A DNA stretch of 64,000 nt from Roseimaritima sediminicola (GCF_009618275.1 NZ_WIAD01000030.1:1-64000); one strand, 5' to 3'; numbered from the stretch's first letter, positions 48,979 to 58,631 are shown. Program-made: numbers and translations. Notes: a model not told the origin generated them from the letters alone.

Positions 48979-50205
48979 ATGCAACCTCGCTCTGTCGTTC
49001 TCTCTCTGGAAGGCTTCGCCACCGCCGCCCTCGGGCCCTACGGATGTTCCTGGAATCAAACGCCGATGTTGGACATGCTCTCCGCCACCGGAACGACCTT
49101 CGATCGCTGCATCGTCCCCAGCGATGATCCGGCCGTGGTGCTCGAGCGTTGCCTGGGTGCCCTGCCGGCCGCCCGACCGCTGTACTGGCTCAGCGACAGT
49201 CGGCCGGCGATCGACGTGGCCGCCGCGCATCGGCCGCGCCATCTCCAGCACCTGGACTTCGGCGGCTCCGGCGAGGTGGCCGCCGACGTGGTCGACACCG
49301 CGCTGGCCCAAGCGGTCGCCGCCCTGCTGGATGTCCTGCAGGACGAATCGACGACCGCCGACGACGCCGCCAACGAATCAACCTCCGCCGCCGCCCCGCT
49401 GTTCTGGCTGCACAGCGACGTCTTGCTGCGCCGCTGGGACGCCCCCCGTGATCTGGTGCCCGAGGAAGCTTGGGAGGAGGAGCCGTGGGAGGAGGAACCC
49501 GAAGCGGAAGAAGCGTGGAGCGAAGCGCCGTGGCAGGAGGATTCCTGGGAGCCCGAAGCGGAGGACGGCCCGGCTTGGCAGGAAAGCGACTCGACCCCTG
49601 AGGCTCAAACCGCCGGATCCGACTCGACCGCTTCCACTGGCGTCCAGCCGCCGGCCATTGAATTGCCTCCGGACCACGACCCCGACGTCACGCTGGCTTG
49701 GATGCAGGCCTACGCCGCTCAGGTGCTGTTGGTCGACCAGTTGGTGGCCGTGCTGCGCGACGCCACGGCCGACCGGCCCACGCGGATCATCGTGCTGGGC
49801 ACCAGCGGTCTGGCGCTGGGCGAACGGCGTCACATCGGCGCGGTGGGGCCGCTGTACAGCCCCCGCATTCAGGTGCCGTTGATGGCCGGCGGGCCCGGCC
49901 TGCCGATCACTCGCTGTGCCCTGCCCTCGACGCCCGAAGCGGCCCTGGCGGCCGTCCTCCAGCCAACCCCCGCAGCCGCTGGGCTGCTCTCGCCTGCCCA
50001 GTGGGCCGCCGACGCCCAGCCGTTCGAATCGGCCGTTCGCACCGAGGGCCGCGATGGCTCCCTGGGACTTACCACGCCCCACTGGTATTACCACCGCCGC
50101 GGCGAGGCGGAACAGTTGTTTGTTAAACCGGACGATCGTAACGACATTAACGATGTTTCCAGCCGCGTCCCCGAAGTGCAGCAGAGCATGCGGGCAAAGC
50201 TATGA
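48979..50205 (+). CDS. Degenerate sulfatase-like (alkaline phosphatase fold) protein
   Basis: A 408-residue protein whose start (VVLSLEGFATAALGPYGCSW...TPMLDMLSATGTTFDRCIV) aligns in pattern with sulfatase/phosphatase N-termini (IVLI-x-DDxRxD-x-GCYG...TPNLDRLA), but the metal-binding Asp pair and the Cys/Ser-x-Pro-x-Arg motif are absent. A Trp/Glu-rich insertion (about 163-196, EEAWEEEPWEEE and similar) interrupts the middle. The end (HWYYHRRGEAEQLFVKPDD) resembles the closing strand of sulfatases. Probably non-catalytic; role unknown. Confidence 0.62.
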   Translation: MQPRSVVLSLEGFATAALGPYGCSWNQTPMLDMLSATGTTFDRCIVPSDDPAVVLERCLGALPAARPLYWLSDSRPAIDVAAAHRPRHLQHLDFGGSGEVAADVVDTALAQAVAALLDVLQDESTTADDAANESTSAAAPLFWLHSDVLLRRWDAPRDLVPEEAWEEEPWEEEPEAEEAWSEAPWQEDSWEPEAEDGPAWQESDSTPEAQTAGSDSTASTGVQPPAIELPPDHDPDVTLAWMQAYAAQVLLVDQLVAVLRDATADRPTRIIVLGTSGLALGERRHIGAVGPLYSPRIQVPLMAGGPGLPITRCALPSTPEAALAAVLQPTPAAAGLLSPAQWAADAQPFESAVRTEGRDGSLGLTTPHWYYHRRGEAEQLFVKPDDRNDINDVSSRVPEVQQSMRAKL

Positions 50206-50242
50206 CCCCTGTCGAACTTGGCCGAAGGAAAAAGGAAAGGGA

Positions 50243-50341
50243 ATGGCCACGCAAAAAACAAAAGCCAATCGCGACCTTTTTTTCGTTAAACTCGCCCGTC
50301 GTCTGGGCTCGGTAGAAGCCTGGGAGGATGAAACACTGTGA
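50243..50341 (+). CDS. Possible 32-residue ORF translationally coupled to the Aas-like gene
   Basis: The frame reads MATQKTKANRDLFFVKLARR then LGSVEAWEDETL. A purine-rich AAGGAAAGGGA immediately precedes its ATG, the best ribosome site nearby. Its TGA (50339-50341) overlaps the ATG of the next gene as TGATG, the classic coupling signal. It may be a real small protein or a leader that controls translation of the next gene. Confidence 0.5.
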   Translation: MATQKTKANRDLFFVKLARRLGSVEAWEDETL

Positions 50342-52641
50342 TGTTGTTTGCGCTCAGTTCCGTGACGTGGACCATCCTGGCTGTCGCCGCGGCAGTCGTG
50401 TTGGGGCTGTTGATTCTGGCGGTGGTCAGCCCGCGGCGATTCGTCCGCGGCATCGTGCGACCGGTTCTAGAGGTCCTGTATCGCAAACGCGTCATCGGGG
50501 GTGAAAACCTGCCCGAGCAGGGTGCGGCGGTGCTGGTCTGCAACCACGCTTCCTGGCTGGACGGCATTCTGATTCTGTGGATGCTGCCGCGCAACGCCCG
50601 GTTCATCGTCGACGGCGGTAACTTCGATACCCGCTTTACCCGTTACCTGGCCGGCGCCTTCGACACGATCCTGATGTCGCCCAATCCCAAGAGCATCGCG
50701 CGGGCGCTGAAGAGCGGCCGCCAGGGGTTGAAGAGCGGCGACCTGATCGCGATCTTTCCCGAGGGCACGATCTCGCGCAACGGACAACTGCAAGCGTTTC
50801 GGCCGGGCGTGACGAAAGTCTTAAAAGGTACCGACGCCCCGGTCATCCCGATGTGGCTCGACGGCATGTGGGGCAGCATCTTCAGTTTCTCCAAAGGGCG
50901 TTTCTTCTGGAAATGGCCCTCGCTGCGACGCCGGCAATTGACCCTGTACATCGGCAAACCGCTGTCCCACGACGTGCCCCTGGAGCGGATGCGCAGCGAG
51001 GTTCAACGGTTGGGCGCTCGGGCGATGATCGAAAGCCGCCAGCAGATGCCCGTGTTGCCGCGCCGCATCATCCGCGTGTGGAAGCGTCGCGGCGGGCGGC
51101 TCAAGTGCGCCGACTCCAGCGGCGCCGAGGTCGGTGGCCGGCAGATGTTGATGCGCACGGTGATCCTGCGGCGGCTGTTGCTGCGCGAGGTCTTGGGCGA
51201 TCGAGCCGGCGAATCCACGGTCGGGATCCTGCTGCCGCCCAGCGTCGCGGCGGTGGCGACCAATGTCGCCCTGGCCTTCGACCGCCGTACCTCGGCCAAT
51301 CTGAACTACACCGTCAGCAGCCCGGTCCTGAACCAGTGCATCCAGGCCGCGGGCATCCGCCACGTACTGACCAGCGAAAAGTTCATGGACAAAATGGACT
51401 TCCAGCTCGACGCCGACGTGGTGCTGTTGGAACACTTAAGGGACAAGGTCCGGCTGGCGGACAAGATCATCGGCGTCGTGGCGGCTTACCTCACCCCGGC
51501 TTGGCTGCTCGACCGCCTGATGGGGCTGCACAAGATCTCCTGCGACGACCTGCTGACGGTGATCTTCACCAGCGGTTCGACGGGCACCCCCAAAGGCGTG
51601 ATGCTGACCCACGCCAATATCAGCCACAACGTGGAATCGATCGACAAGGCGGTCCGCCTGAATCGCGACGACGTCGTGCTGGGCGTGCTGCCGTTCTTCC
51701 ATTCTTTTGGTTATTCGGTGACCTTGTGGGCGGTGCAAACCCTGGGACCGGCCGGCGTCTATCACTTCAATCCGCTGGACGCCCGGCAAGTGGGCAAACT
51801 GGCCGAGAAGTACGGGGCGACGGTGTTGTTGGGGACGCCCACGTTCTTGCGCGGGTACCTGCGACGGATCGAACCGCATCAGTTCGCCAAACTGGACGTG
51901 GTGGTTGCGGGCGCGGAAAAGATGCCGGCCGACCTGTTCGACGCCTTTGAAAACCGCTTTGGCGTGCGGCCCGTCGAAGGCTATGGGACGACGGAGCTGA
52001 GTCCGTTGGTGTCGGTGAACATCCCGCCGACCCGCTCGGCCGCCAAATTCCAACGCGACCGCTTCGAGGGTTCCGTCGGACGTCCCTTTCCCGGCATCAG
52101 CGCCAAGGTGGTCTCGCCCGACGACGGAACGGAGCTGGCCGCGGGCGAAGACGGGATGCTGTTGATCACCGGTCCCAACGTGATGAAGGGCTACATGGGA
52201 CGCGAGGATCTGACGGCCGAAGCGGTCAAGGAAGGCTGGTACATCACCGGCGATATCGCGCATGTCGACAAAGAAGGTTTCCTGCACATCACCGGTCGGC
52301 TCAGCCGGTTCTCGAAAATCGGCGGCGAGATGGTCCCGCACATCCGCATCGAAGAAGAACTGGCGCGGATGCTGCAGAGCGATGAAGACGACGACGTGTT
52401 GCGGGTCTGTGTGACGGCCGTGCCGGACGCCAAGAAAGGCGAACGCTTGATCGTGCTGCATCTGCCCACCGATCGCGATCCCGACCAGCTGCGTCAGGGC
52501 CTGGTCGAAGCCGGTTTGCCCAACCTGTTCATTCCGGCAAGCAGCTCGTTCATCGAAGTCGAAGAGATCCCGCTGCTGGGCACCGGGAAACTGGACCTGA
52601 AAGGCGTAAGGGACCTGGCGGCGGAGAAGGTTGCTCTTTGA
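50341..52641 (+). CDS. Fused acyltransferase (PlsC) and acyl-CoA/ACP synthetase (Aas-like)
   Basis: A 766-residue membrane-associated protein with an N-terminal anchor (10-30), a PlsC acyltransferase domain (NHASWLD with His69 and Asp74; FPEGTISRNG near 141) and a C-terminal AMP-binding domain (TSGSTGTPKGV near 416, YGTTE near 549, TGD near 638, K in GTGKLDLKG near 750). The order is that of E. coli Aas, which reacylates lysophospholipids. ATG 50341 lies in TGATG with the upstream small ORF; the GTG at 50338 is the alternative. Confidence 0.9.
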   Translation: MLFALSSVTWTILAVAAAVVLGLLILAVVSPRRFVRGIVRPVLEVLYRKRVIGGENLPEQGAAVLVCNHASWLDGILILWMLPRNARFIVDGGNFDTRFTRYLAGAFDTILMSPNPKSIARALKSGRQGLKSGDLIAIFPEGTISRNGQLQAFRPGVTKVLKGTDAPVIPMWLDGMWGSIFSFSKGRFFWKWPSLRRRQLTLYIGKPLSHDVPLERMRSEVQRLGARAMIESRQQMPVLPRRIIRVWKRRGGRLKCADSSGAEVGGRQMLMRTVILRRLLLREVLGDRAGESTVGILLPPSVAAVATNVALAFDRRTSANLNYTVSSPVLNQCIQAAGIRHVLTSEKFMDKMDFQLDADVVLLEHLRDKVRLADKIIGVVAAYLTPAWLLDRLMGLHKISCDDLLTVIFTSGSTGTPKGVMLTHANISHNVESIDKAVRLNRDDVVLGVLPFFHSFGYSVTLWAVQTLGPAGVYHFNPLDARQVGKLAEKYGATVLLGTPTFLRGYLRRIEPHQFAKLDVVVAGAEKMPADLFDAFENRFGVRPVEGYGTTELSPLVSVNIPPTRSAAKFQRDRFEGSVGRPFPGISAKVVSPDDGTELAAGEDGMLLITGPNVMKGYMGREDLTAEAVKEGWYITGDIAHVDKEGFLHITGRLSRFSKIGGEMVPHIRIEEELARMLQSDEDDDVLRVCVTAVPDAKKGERLIVLHLPTDRDPDQLRQGLVEAGLPNLFIPASSSFIEVEEIPLLGTGKLDLKGVRDLAAEKVAL

Positions 52642-52649
52642 GGGCTGCC

Positions 52650-52673
52650 GTAGCTGAACTCGCCAGAGTTTGG
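52650..52673 (+). repeat. A-family hairpin repeat after the Aas-like gene
   Basis: Stem form CTGAACTC-GCCA-GAGTTTGG, perfect pairing. It starts 8 bp after the stop codon and is followed by GCGAGTG and GTGCTC arrays. Confidence 0.85.
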
Positions 52674-52790
52674 TTCGAGTGGCGAGTGGCGAGTTTATGG
52701 TGCTCGTGCTCGTGCTCGTGCTCGATTGAAGATCTGCTGGCCGTAACGGAATCTATGCGCGGCTCGGAGCAATAGAAAGCAATGTTTTCT

Positions 52791-53040
52791 CCCCTCTCCC
52801 CCGCGGCGCCGCGAGCGTCAGCGAGTGAAGCAGTGGTGGGAGAGGGGCCGGGGGTGAGGGGGCTCCGGTGCAACGGAATGACTCATAACGGACGATCCCC
52901 AGGGCCGTGCACCGCATCAAGATACGGCCATGGTGCTGCTGCTCTGCTGGTCCCCCTCACCCCCCACCCCCTCTCCCCCGAAGCCTGGCTCGCTTAGGCT
53001 CGCCAGGCTTCGGGGGAGAGGGGAGTGAACGATTCTATGT
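52791..53040. repeat. D-family MITE-like element, copy 2
   Basis: Same architecture as 57-292, with the right hairpin CCTGGCTCGC/GCTCGCCAGG. This copy and the next are nearly identical over 250 bp with a spacing of exactly 330 bp, indicating recent duplication. The flanks share the GATTCTATGT motif. Confidence 0.85.
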
Positions 53041-53120
53041 ATGGCGTGCGAGGCTCAGAACGCAGCAGCCGCGGCAGTGGCGACATGTGGTAGCCCCAGA
53101 CGCAAGCCTGGGGTGCCGCT
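53030..53120. repeat. E-family repeat between the two D copies
   Basis: Begins GATTCTATGTATGGCGTGCG and ends with the CCCCAGACGCAAGCCTGGGG hairpin, matching 11575-11664 and 21230-21328. It is sandwiched between the two D elements, and the D/E/D block fills most of 52642-53431. No gene seen. Confidence 0.75.
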
Positions 53121-53370
53121 CCCCTCTCCCCCGCGGCGCCGCGAGCGTCAGCGAGTGAAGCAGTGGTGGGAGAGGGGCCGGGGGGTGAGGGGGCTCCGGT
53201 GCAACGAAATGACTCATAACGGACGATCCCCAGGGCCGTGCACCGCATCAAGACACGGCCATGCTGCTGCTGCTCTGCTGGTCCCCCTCACCCCCACCCC
53301 CTCTCCCCCGAAGCCTGGCTCGCTTAGGCTCGCCAGGCTTCGGGGGAGAGGGGAGTAAACGATTCTATGT
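53121..53370. repeat. D-family MITE-like element, copy 3 (duplicate)
   Basis: Direct repeat of 52791-53040 with only a few substitutions and two compensating one-base indels in the G- and C-runs. The remaining 53371-53431 holds a CGTCCGTTCCCG-type fragment and AATCTCA repeats. Confidence 0.85.
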
Positions 53371-53431
53371 GCGGAAACGTCCGTTCCCGTACATAGAATC
53401 CGCCGGAGTCAGCAATCTCAAATCTCAAATC

Positions 53432-54586
53432 TCAGATCTCAGATCTCCGCTCCGCTCGCAGCCACCATCCGGCGGCCAGGACGACAAAGGCGGCCGTGAG
53501 GATCACCCAGGGGGCGGCGTGCGTTCCAGGCCAGTACGTCTGGGCGTCGAGCACGCGCCACAGCAACAGCTGGATCGTCAGCGCGACCGGCATCGCCACC
53601 GCTAACGCCCCCAGGGCGTCGCCCGTGGGCAACCGCCGCCGCAGTCCGATGGCCAACGCGCAGGCCAGCACCAGGACGCTCAGTAACGCCTGCCAGCCGA
53701 CGACGATGCCCGCCAGGGCCGTGATCGCGATCAAGTCCATCAGCCGTCCGGTGTCTTTGCCCAGCGGATCCAGTTTGATGTTCGCCGTGGGGAACAGCGA
53801 AACGGCCAGGGCACGCGCCAACACGCCGGCGGCCGCGGCGCCGGTCACCACGCGCAGCACGGCCGAGAGATGGCTACGGGGCTGCCAATCCGCGGCCGCT
53901 CGCACCTCCCACGGCACGACCTGCAGCGGTGGCCACAGCAGCATCGGCACGATCACCAGGCCCAAACACCACCACACCAACCGCCGCGGAAGACGCACGC
54001 CATCGACGCGGACCAGACCCAGCGCCCAGCTGCACGCCAGCGCGATCACGTGGTAAATCCCGATCGCAAACCCAGCCGTCCAGATATGCGGCATGTGCAG
54101 GGCGCCCCAGGTGATCGGCCGAGAAGCCACGTAGGGCAGATTCACCCCGGCCAAATACAACTCCGCCACGCCGACCAGCGTCAGCGACAACCCCACGGCC
54201 AGCTCCACCAGGGGATAGCGGGGCGAGATCGGCAGCCGGCACCTCCGGCAGCGACCTCGCAGCGCCAACCAGCCGAACACCGGAACATTGTCCCGCCCCG
54301 CGATCGGCGTCGCACAAAATGGGCAGGCCGAGAAACCACCCACGCCCCGGCCCAGCGGCAAACGGTAGGCGACCACGTTCAAAAAGCTGCCGATCGCCGA
54401 TCCGACCCAGAACAACCATGCCACCACGATCAGGTCGACCAGACGCGGGACGAGCAGATCCGTAAACGGCATCGCGTACCGCTGCGACAGCCACAGACTC
54501 GTGCCCACGGCATACAGGGCGGCAACCGCCGCGATGGCAAACAGTGCCGTCCACAGCGGCCGATTCCAACGACGTCGCTTGGTCAT
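53432..54586 (-). CDS. Prepilin peptidase (A24 family, PilD/GspO-like)
   Basis: A 384-residue polytopic membrane protein. The cytosolic Cys pairs are present: CPFC near 88 and CRRC near 112, as in PilD with its zinc-binding loop. A signature GSAIGSFLNVVAYRLPLGRG follows the first TM segment. The aspartates usually needed for peptidase activity (D...LPD and GGGD) are only partly recognisable (VDGVRLP and GRLMDLI), so activity should be checked. Cleaves the leader of pilin-like proteins. Longer than average because of extra TM sequence. Upstream is a D-family element. Confidence 0.78.
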   Translation of the reverse strand: MTKRRRWNRPLWTALFAIAAVAALYAVGTSLWLSQRYAMPFTDLLVPRLVDLIVVAWLFWVGSAIGSFLNVVAYRLPLGRGVGGFSACPFCATPIAGRDNVPVFGWLALRGRCRRCRLPISPRYPLVELAVGLSLTLVGVAELYLAGVNLPYVASRPITWGALHMPHIWTAGFAIGIYHVIALACSWALGLVRVDGVRLPRRLVWWCLGLVIVPMLLWPPLQVVPWEVRAAADWQPRSHLSAVLRVVTGAAAAGVLARALAVSLFPTANIKLDPLGKDTGRLMDLIAITALAGIVVGWQALLSVLVLACALAIGLRRRLPTGDALGALAVAMPVALTIQLLLWRVLDAQTYWPGTHAAPWVILTAAFVVLAAGWWLRAERRSEI

Positions 54587-54599
54587 AAAAGGACTCGTC

Positions 54600-54855
54600 T
54601 ACTCCCCTCTCCCTGCCGCTCCTGGGCAAGTGGAGCTTGCCCAGGACGGCGGGGAGAGGGGTTGGGGGTGAGGGGCCTCCGGCGCAATGACCTGATTCCT
54701 TGCATCGGATTCAACTGCCGCGTCCAGCATCAAAGTGAGGAAAGATGATAGGGGCGTTGCTGCTCTGCTGGGCCCCCTCACCCCCAACCCCTCTCCCCCG
54801 AAGCCTGACTCGCTTAGGCTCGCCAGGCTTCGGGGGAGAGGGGAGAAAACGTCTT
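54600..54855. repeat. D-family MITE-like element, copy 4
   Basis: Left hairpin CCTGGGCAAG/CTTGCCCAGG, then GGGGGTGAGGGG, an about 110-bp core, CCCCCTCACCCCC and the right hairpin CCTGACTCGC/GCTCGCCAGG. Left and right hairpin modules differ from those of copies 1-3, showing that modules swap. A half A-family copy (54910-54921) precedes the ispG stop. Confidence 0.8.
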
Positions 54856-54941
54856 TGTCGAACCATCGATTCCGCCGGAGTCAGCAAATCGCAAATCTCA
54901 ATCTTTCCCGACTTCGGCTACGGTTTTGGGCGACGCTCTCG

Positions 54942-56075
54942 CTAACGGGCGGCGATCAATTGATCCAGTTCCTGCTTCAGCCGCGGCAGGATCTGGTCGT
55001 AGGGAAAGGCGCCCACGGTTTCTTCGCCGCGCTTCAGGTTCACGACTTTCGGGCCGCACCACAGTCCCAGGTCGGCGTCGTCGGTTTCGCCCGGGCCGTT
55101 CACGCGGCAGCCCATCACGGCGATCGTGATCGCGTGTTGTTGGGCGTAGCGGGTCAGTTCCTTGACGTCGGCGGCCAGTTCCACAAAGGCTTCGTTCTCC
55201 ACCCGGCTGCAGCTCGGGCAACTGATGATGTTCAGCTGGTCGCGGTTGAGCCGCACGACGCTGCGGACGCGGCCCGCGGCGATGTCTTCGATGATCTGGC
55301 GACCGGCGGCGATCTCTTCGGGTTTGCGGTCATTGGGCACGGTCAACGACACGCGGACCGTGTCGCCGATGCCTTCGCCGATCAACTGCTCGAAGGCGAT
55401 CCGGGTCTTGATGATCCCGTCGGGCGGCATCCCGGCTTCGGTTACGCCCAGGTGCAGCGGCACGTCGGGTCGCTGGGCCGCGAACCGCCGGTTGACCTCG
55501 ATCACCTTGTCGGGGTCGCTGTCTTTGAGGGAAACGACGTAGCGATCGAAGCCCAGCGAATCGACGAACTCACAGTGCTCCAGAGCGCTTTCCAGCATCG
55601 GCGTGATCGAATCCGCCGCGTCGTATTTCTCCTTCTTGGCCGGGTCGACGCTGCCGCAGTTCACGCCGATGCGGAGGGCGCAGTCGTGCCGGACCGCCTG
55701 ATCGACGATGAAGCGGACCTTGTCCTGCCAGGGTCGATCCTTCTGGTGGTGGTACAGGTGCCCGGGGTTGTAGCGGATCTTGTTGACGTGCGGAGCGACC
55801 CGCTCGGCCAGACGAAAGTTTTCCTGCAGGTCCACCGCCAGATTGGCCGGCGTATGGCGGCGCAGCTCCGCCAGCGCTTCGGCGTCTTTGACGCTGTCCA
55901 CGGCCACGCGGACGACCCCCGCACCGGCCTGGTGCAGGGCGTTGGCCTGAGCGGCGGTGGCGGCCACGTCCTGGGTCTTGGTGGCCGTCATGCTCTGCAC
56001 GGCGATCGGATGCCCGTGGCCCACCTGGATCGTCCCGATAGCGACGCTGCGAGTCGGATTACGCTGTATGGTCAT
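54942..56075 (-). CDS. ispG: 4-hydroxy-3-methylbut-2-enyl-diphosphate synthase (IspG/GcpE)
   Basis: An Fe-S enzyme in the non-mevalonate isoprenoid pathway. The 377-residue product has the barrel start ([15 protein letters not shown]), [10 protein letters not shown] near 135, and the C-terminal Fe-S ligands: two cysteines in ISCPSCSR near 273 and a third in GCRVNGPGE near 315. ATG 56075 begins [14 protein letters not shown]. It follows the membrane protein gene by 43 bp. Confidence 0.95.
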   Translation of the reverse strand: MTIQRNPTRSVAIGTIQVGHGHPIAVQSMTATKTQDVAATAAQANALHQAGAGVVRVAVDSVKDAEALAELRRHTPANLAVDLQENFRLAERVAPHVNKIRYNPGHLYHHQKDRPWQDKVRFIVDQAVRHDCALRIGVNCGSVDPAKKEKYDAADSITPMLESALEHCEFVDSLGFDRYVVSLKDSDPDKVIEVNRRFAAQRPDVPLHLGVTEAGMPPDGIIKTRIAFEQLIGEGIGDTVRVSLTVPNDRKPEEIAAGRQIIEDIAAGRVRSVVRLNRDQLNIISCPSCSRVENEAFVELAADVKELTRYAQQHAITIAVMGCRVNGPGETDDADLGLWCGPKVVNLKRGEETVGAFPYDQILPRLKQELDQLIAAR

Positions 56076-56118
56076 TGTGGCGGTGGGGTTGCTGTTTTTA
56101 TAAGTGTTCTGATGGGGT

Positions 56119-57285
56119 CTAGTGCGTTTTCGTGCTTTGCGTCTCGGGGCGATCGCGAAGCCGGTCGCTGACGCGTTTCAGGACAGCTTTATCGGCGGCC
56201 GACAGCGAGTCTAGTCCATGCTCGTGGAGCCGCGTCAAGATAGCGTCCAGCTGTCCCTCATCGGCTGCTTCGCGAAGCTCTCGCTGCCGCACCGCTCGCA
56301 GCCGTCGGCGGCGGCGCCAAGCCTGCCACGATTGGAGCGGAGAAACCGGCCGAGCGAAAGGCGGCTTGCCGGGAAAGTCCGCGGCGGCAGGTCGATCCGC
56401 GGCGGCAGGTCGATCCGCGGCGGCAGGTAAATCCGAGGGGCTGTATCCATCCGGCGGCGCGGCCGCCAACGGGACCGCTTCGGCTTCGCTGCGCCGCGAC
56501 AGCCAACAGGCCACGCCCACCAGGAACATCAGCGGCCACCAGGGGTCGAAGGCCGGGGCGTGCAGAGCCAACCCGATCAGGGCCGCCATCATCCAGCCCA
56601 CCGCGATTCCGCCCAGGGTCCAGCGTACCGCTTGGGCGCGTCCCCGCCGCCCCTGTCCTTCGCACCACCAGTCGACCACGGCCACGATGGCTTCGCGCCC
56701 GTGGCATCCGGGCAGCGGCAGGGTTTGCACGGCCGCTTGCAGGGTCAGGATCCAGGCACAGGCAACCAGGACCGACACTCCGGTCAACTGGCCGGTCAGT
56801 TCCGGCGGCAACAGCGAAAGTCCTCGCCAGCCCTGGCCGTGGGGCGGCATCGCGGCCAGCGCGGCCGCCAGCGCCAGGCAGAGCAGCGGCACCGAGACCC
56901 CCAGCGTGAACCGCTGGGCGCTGGACCCCCGGCAGCGTCCCCAGCTGCCGAAGGCGCGCATCGTGATCTCCTCGCACTGGCCCCCCGCACCCTGGCCACC
57001 GGCCAAGCGTCCGATCCACAGCCGCAGGATCACTTGGTACATCGCACCCCCGACCAGCGAGACGCCCAGGATGCCCGCCAGCACCGGCAGGTCGGCGTTT
57101 CCGGGCCGCGTCTGCCAGAACCAGCCGGCGGCCAGCAGCACCGCGACGGCCACCGGCAGGCTGTAACCGATGCGGATCCGGGACCCGCCCCAGTAGCCCA
57201 CCGACAAGGGGTGCATCAGCGCGGCCAGGCGCACCGGCAGCGGGGAATCGGAAAAGGAATCGTCGCGATTGCTGACACGAGCCAT
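56119..57285 (-). CDS. Multi-pass membrane protein with DUF6576-like C-terminus
   Basis: A 388-residue protein with about seven hydrophobic segments (about 35-60, 65-90, 125-150, 160-190, 220-250 and others). [16 protein letters not shown] stretch near 195 resembles the NPDG-type motif of M50 site-2 proteases without a clear HExxH. The cytosolic C-terminus has [31 protein letters not shown], similar to the DUF6576 tail of rhomboid-like proteins, and an AAADRP repeat. Probably not an active protease; function unknown. Start ATG 57285. Confidence 0.6.
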   Translation of the reverse strand: MARVSNRDDSFSDSPLPVRLAALMHPLSVGYWGGSRIRIGYSLPVAVAVLLAAGWFWQTRPGNADLPVLAGILGVSLVGGAMYQVILRLWIGRLAGGQGAGGQCEEITMRAFGSWGRCRGSSAQRFTLGVSVPLLCLALAAALAAMPPHGQGWRGLSLLPPELTGQLTGVSVLVACAWILTLQAAVQTLPLPGCHGREAIVAVVDWWCEGQGRRGRAQAVRWTLGGIAVGWMMAALIGLALHAPAFDPWWPLMFLVGVACWLSRRSEAEAVPLAAAPPDGYSPSDLPAAADRPAAADRPAAADFPGKPPFARPVSPLQSWQAWRRRRRLRAVRQRELREAADEGQLDAILTRLHEHGLDSLSAADKAVLKRVSDRLRDRPETQSTKTH

Positions 57286-57391
57286 ACAAGTGGGCGGCCC
57301 GGCAAGACTCGGGCATCGCCTGAGTCGAAGCCGACAGAGGAAAACGGGTGAAGGCACGGTCCATTGTACGCAGCCTGCCACCGTTGGTCCG

Positions 57392-58468
57392 TCAATCCTC
57401 GCGGTGCCGGCGCAGTTGGCCGCAGGCCGCATTGATCTCGCTGCCCTTTCGCTGGCGAAATTGCACGTTCACCCCGGCCGACTCCAGCGTCTGCCGAAAC
57501 GTTTTTATTTGGGCGTCCGAAGGCGTTTGGTAGGGCAGACCGGCCACGGGGTTGTAGGGAATCACGTTCAACAGCACCGGCCGCCCACGCAGCAGCGCCG
57601 CCAACTGCGCGGCGCAGGTCTTGCTATCGTTCACGCCGCCCAGCAGAACGTACTCGAAGGTCAGCCGCCGGCCGCTGGACTGGAAGTAGCGATCGGCCGC
57701 GTCCAGCACGGGTTGCAGCCCGATCTTGCGGTTGACCGGAACCAGCCGGCTCCGCAGTTCGTTGTTCGGCGCATGCAGGCTGACCGCCAGGTTGTAGGGC
57801 ACCGCGTGACGGCTCAAGCGGTCGATCGCCACCGGCAGGCCGACCGTACTGATCGTGATCCGCCGGGCGCTGATCCCCAGCCCGTCGGGACTGCGGGCCA
57901 CGTCCAACGACTGCAGGACGTTTTCCAGGTTCGCCAGCGGCTCGCCCATGCCCATCATCACGATATGGCTCAGCCGCTGCTCGGCCGGCAGCCGCCGCTG
58001 CAGCCTCAGCATCTGTTCCAGAATCTCGCCGCGGCGGAGGTTGCGGTCGACGCCGTCGAGCCCGCTGGCGCAGAACACGCACCCCATCGCACAGCCCACC
58101 TGGCTGCTGACACAGATGCTGCGGCGATCGCCGTCGCGGAGCAGCACGCATTCGATCTCGCCGCCATCGGCCAGCCGAATCAGCAGCTTTTCCGTTCCGT
58201 CGGGCGAGGTCTCTTCTTTGGCGATCGAGCTGCGAAAGATCACGAATCGCTCGGCGAGCGCTCGTCGCAGGCTCGCCGGCAGGTCCGTCATCTCGCCGAA
58301 CTCCACCGCCCGCTGGCGGTAGATCCACTGCCAGATCTGCTTGCCGCGAAACGCCCGCTCGCCGCAGTCCGACAGCCACGTCGTCAATTGCTGAGGCGTC
58401 CAGTCCAGCAGGTGGTCCCGGGCGTCGTCAGGGGGCGATTGGTCGGCGAGCGGAAGCGAATGGATCAT
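57392..58468 (-). CDS. rlmN: Dual-specificity RNA methyltransferase RlmN
   Basis: A radical SAM enzyme that methylates A2503 of 23S rRNA and A37 of tRNAs. The product (358 residues from ATG 58468) has the radical SAM motif C-x3-C-x2-C (CAMGCVFCAS), GMGEPLAN, ISTVGLP, LAVSLHAPN and a conserved C-terminal Cys in INAACGQLR. GTG 58477, 13 bp after AGGAG, is an alternative start adding three residues. Confidence 0.93.
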   Translation of the reverse strand: MIHSLPLADQSPPDDARDHLLDWTPQQLTTWLSDCGERAFRGKQIWQWIYRQRAVEFGEMTDLPASLRRALAERFVIFRSSIAKEETSPDGTEKLLIRLADGGEIECVLLRDGDRRSICVSSQVGCAMGCVFCASGLDGVDRNLRRGEILEQMLRLQRRLPAEQRLSHIVMMGMGEPLANLENVLQSLDVARSPDGLGISARRITISTVGLPVAIDRLSRHAVPYNLAVSLHAPNNELRSRLVPVNRKIGLQPVLDAADRYFQSSGRRLTFEYVLLGGVNDSKTCAAQLAALLRGRPVLLNVIPYNPVAGLPYQTPSDAQIKTFRQTLESAGVNVQFRQRKGSEINAACGQLRRHRED

Positions 58469-58510
58469 CGGCAGCACGAAAAAGAGGAATCTCCTAAACT
58501 GTAACCATAG

Positions 58511-58600
58511 TTGCTCGGCTGTCCCAGCCGAGAGCCCCGTGTGGCATAGGCTTCTCAGCCTGTGAAGATTCGATCACAGGCTGGAAGCCTATGCCACTGC
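58511..58600. repeat. C- and B-family hairpins before the M20 peptidase gene
   Basis: One C copy (58511-58532), then two B copies in opposite orientations (58541-58566 and 58572-58600), so the B pair forms an inverted repeat. It fills most of the 58469-58631 gap, leaving little room for a promoter. Confidence 0.8.
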
Positions 58601-58631
58601 CACAACACCCATCTACTTTGTTGGTTTTTCC

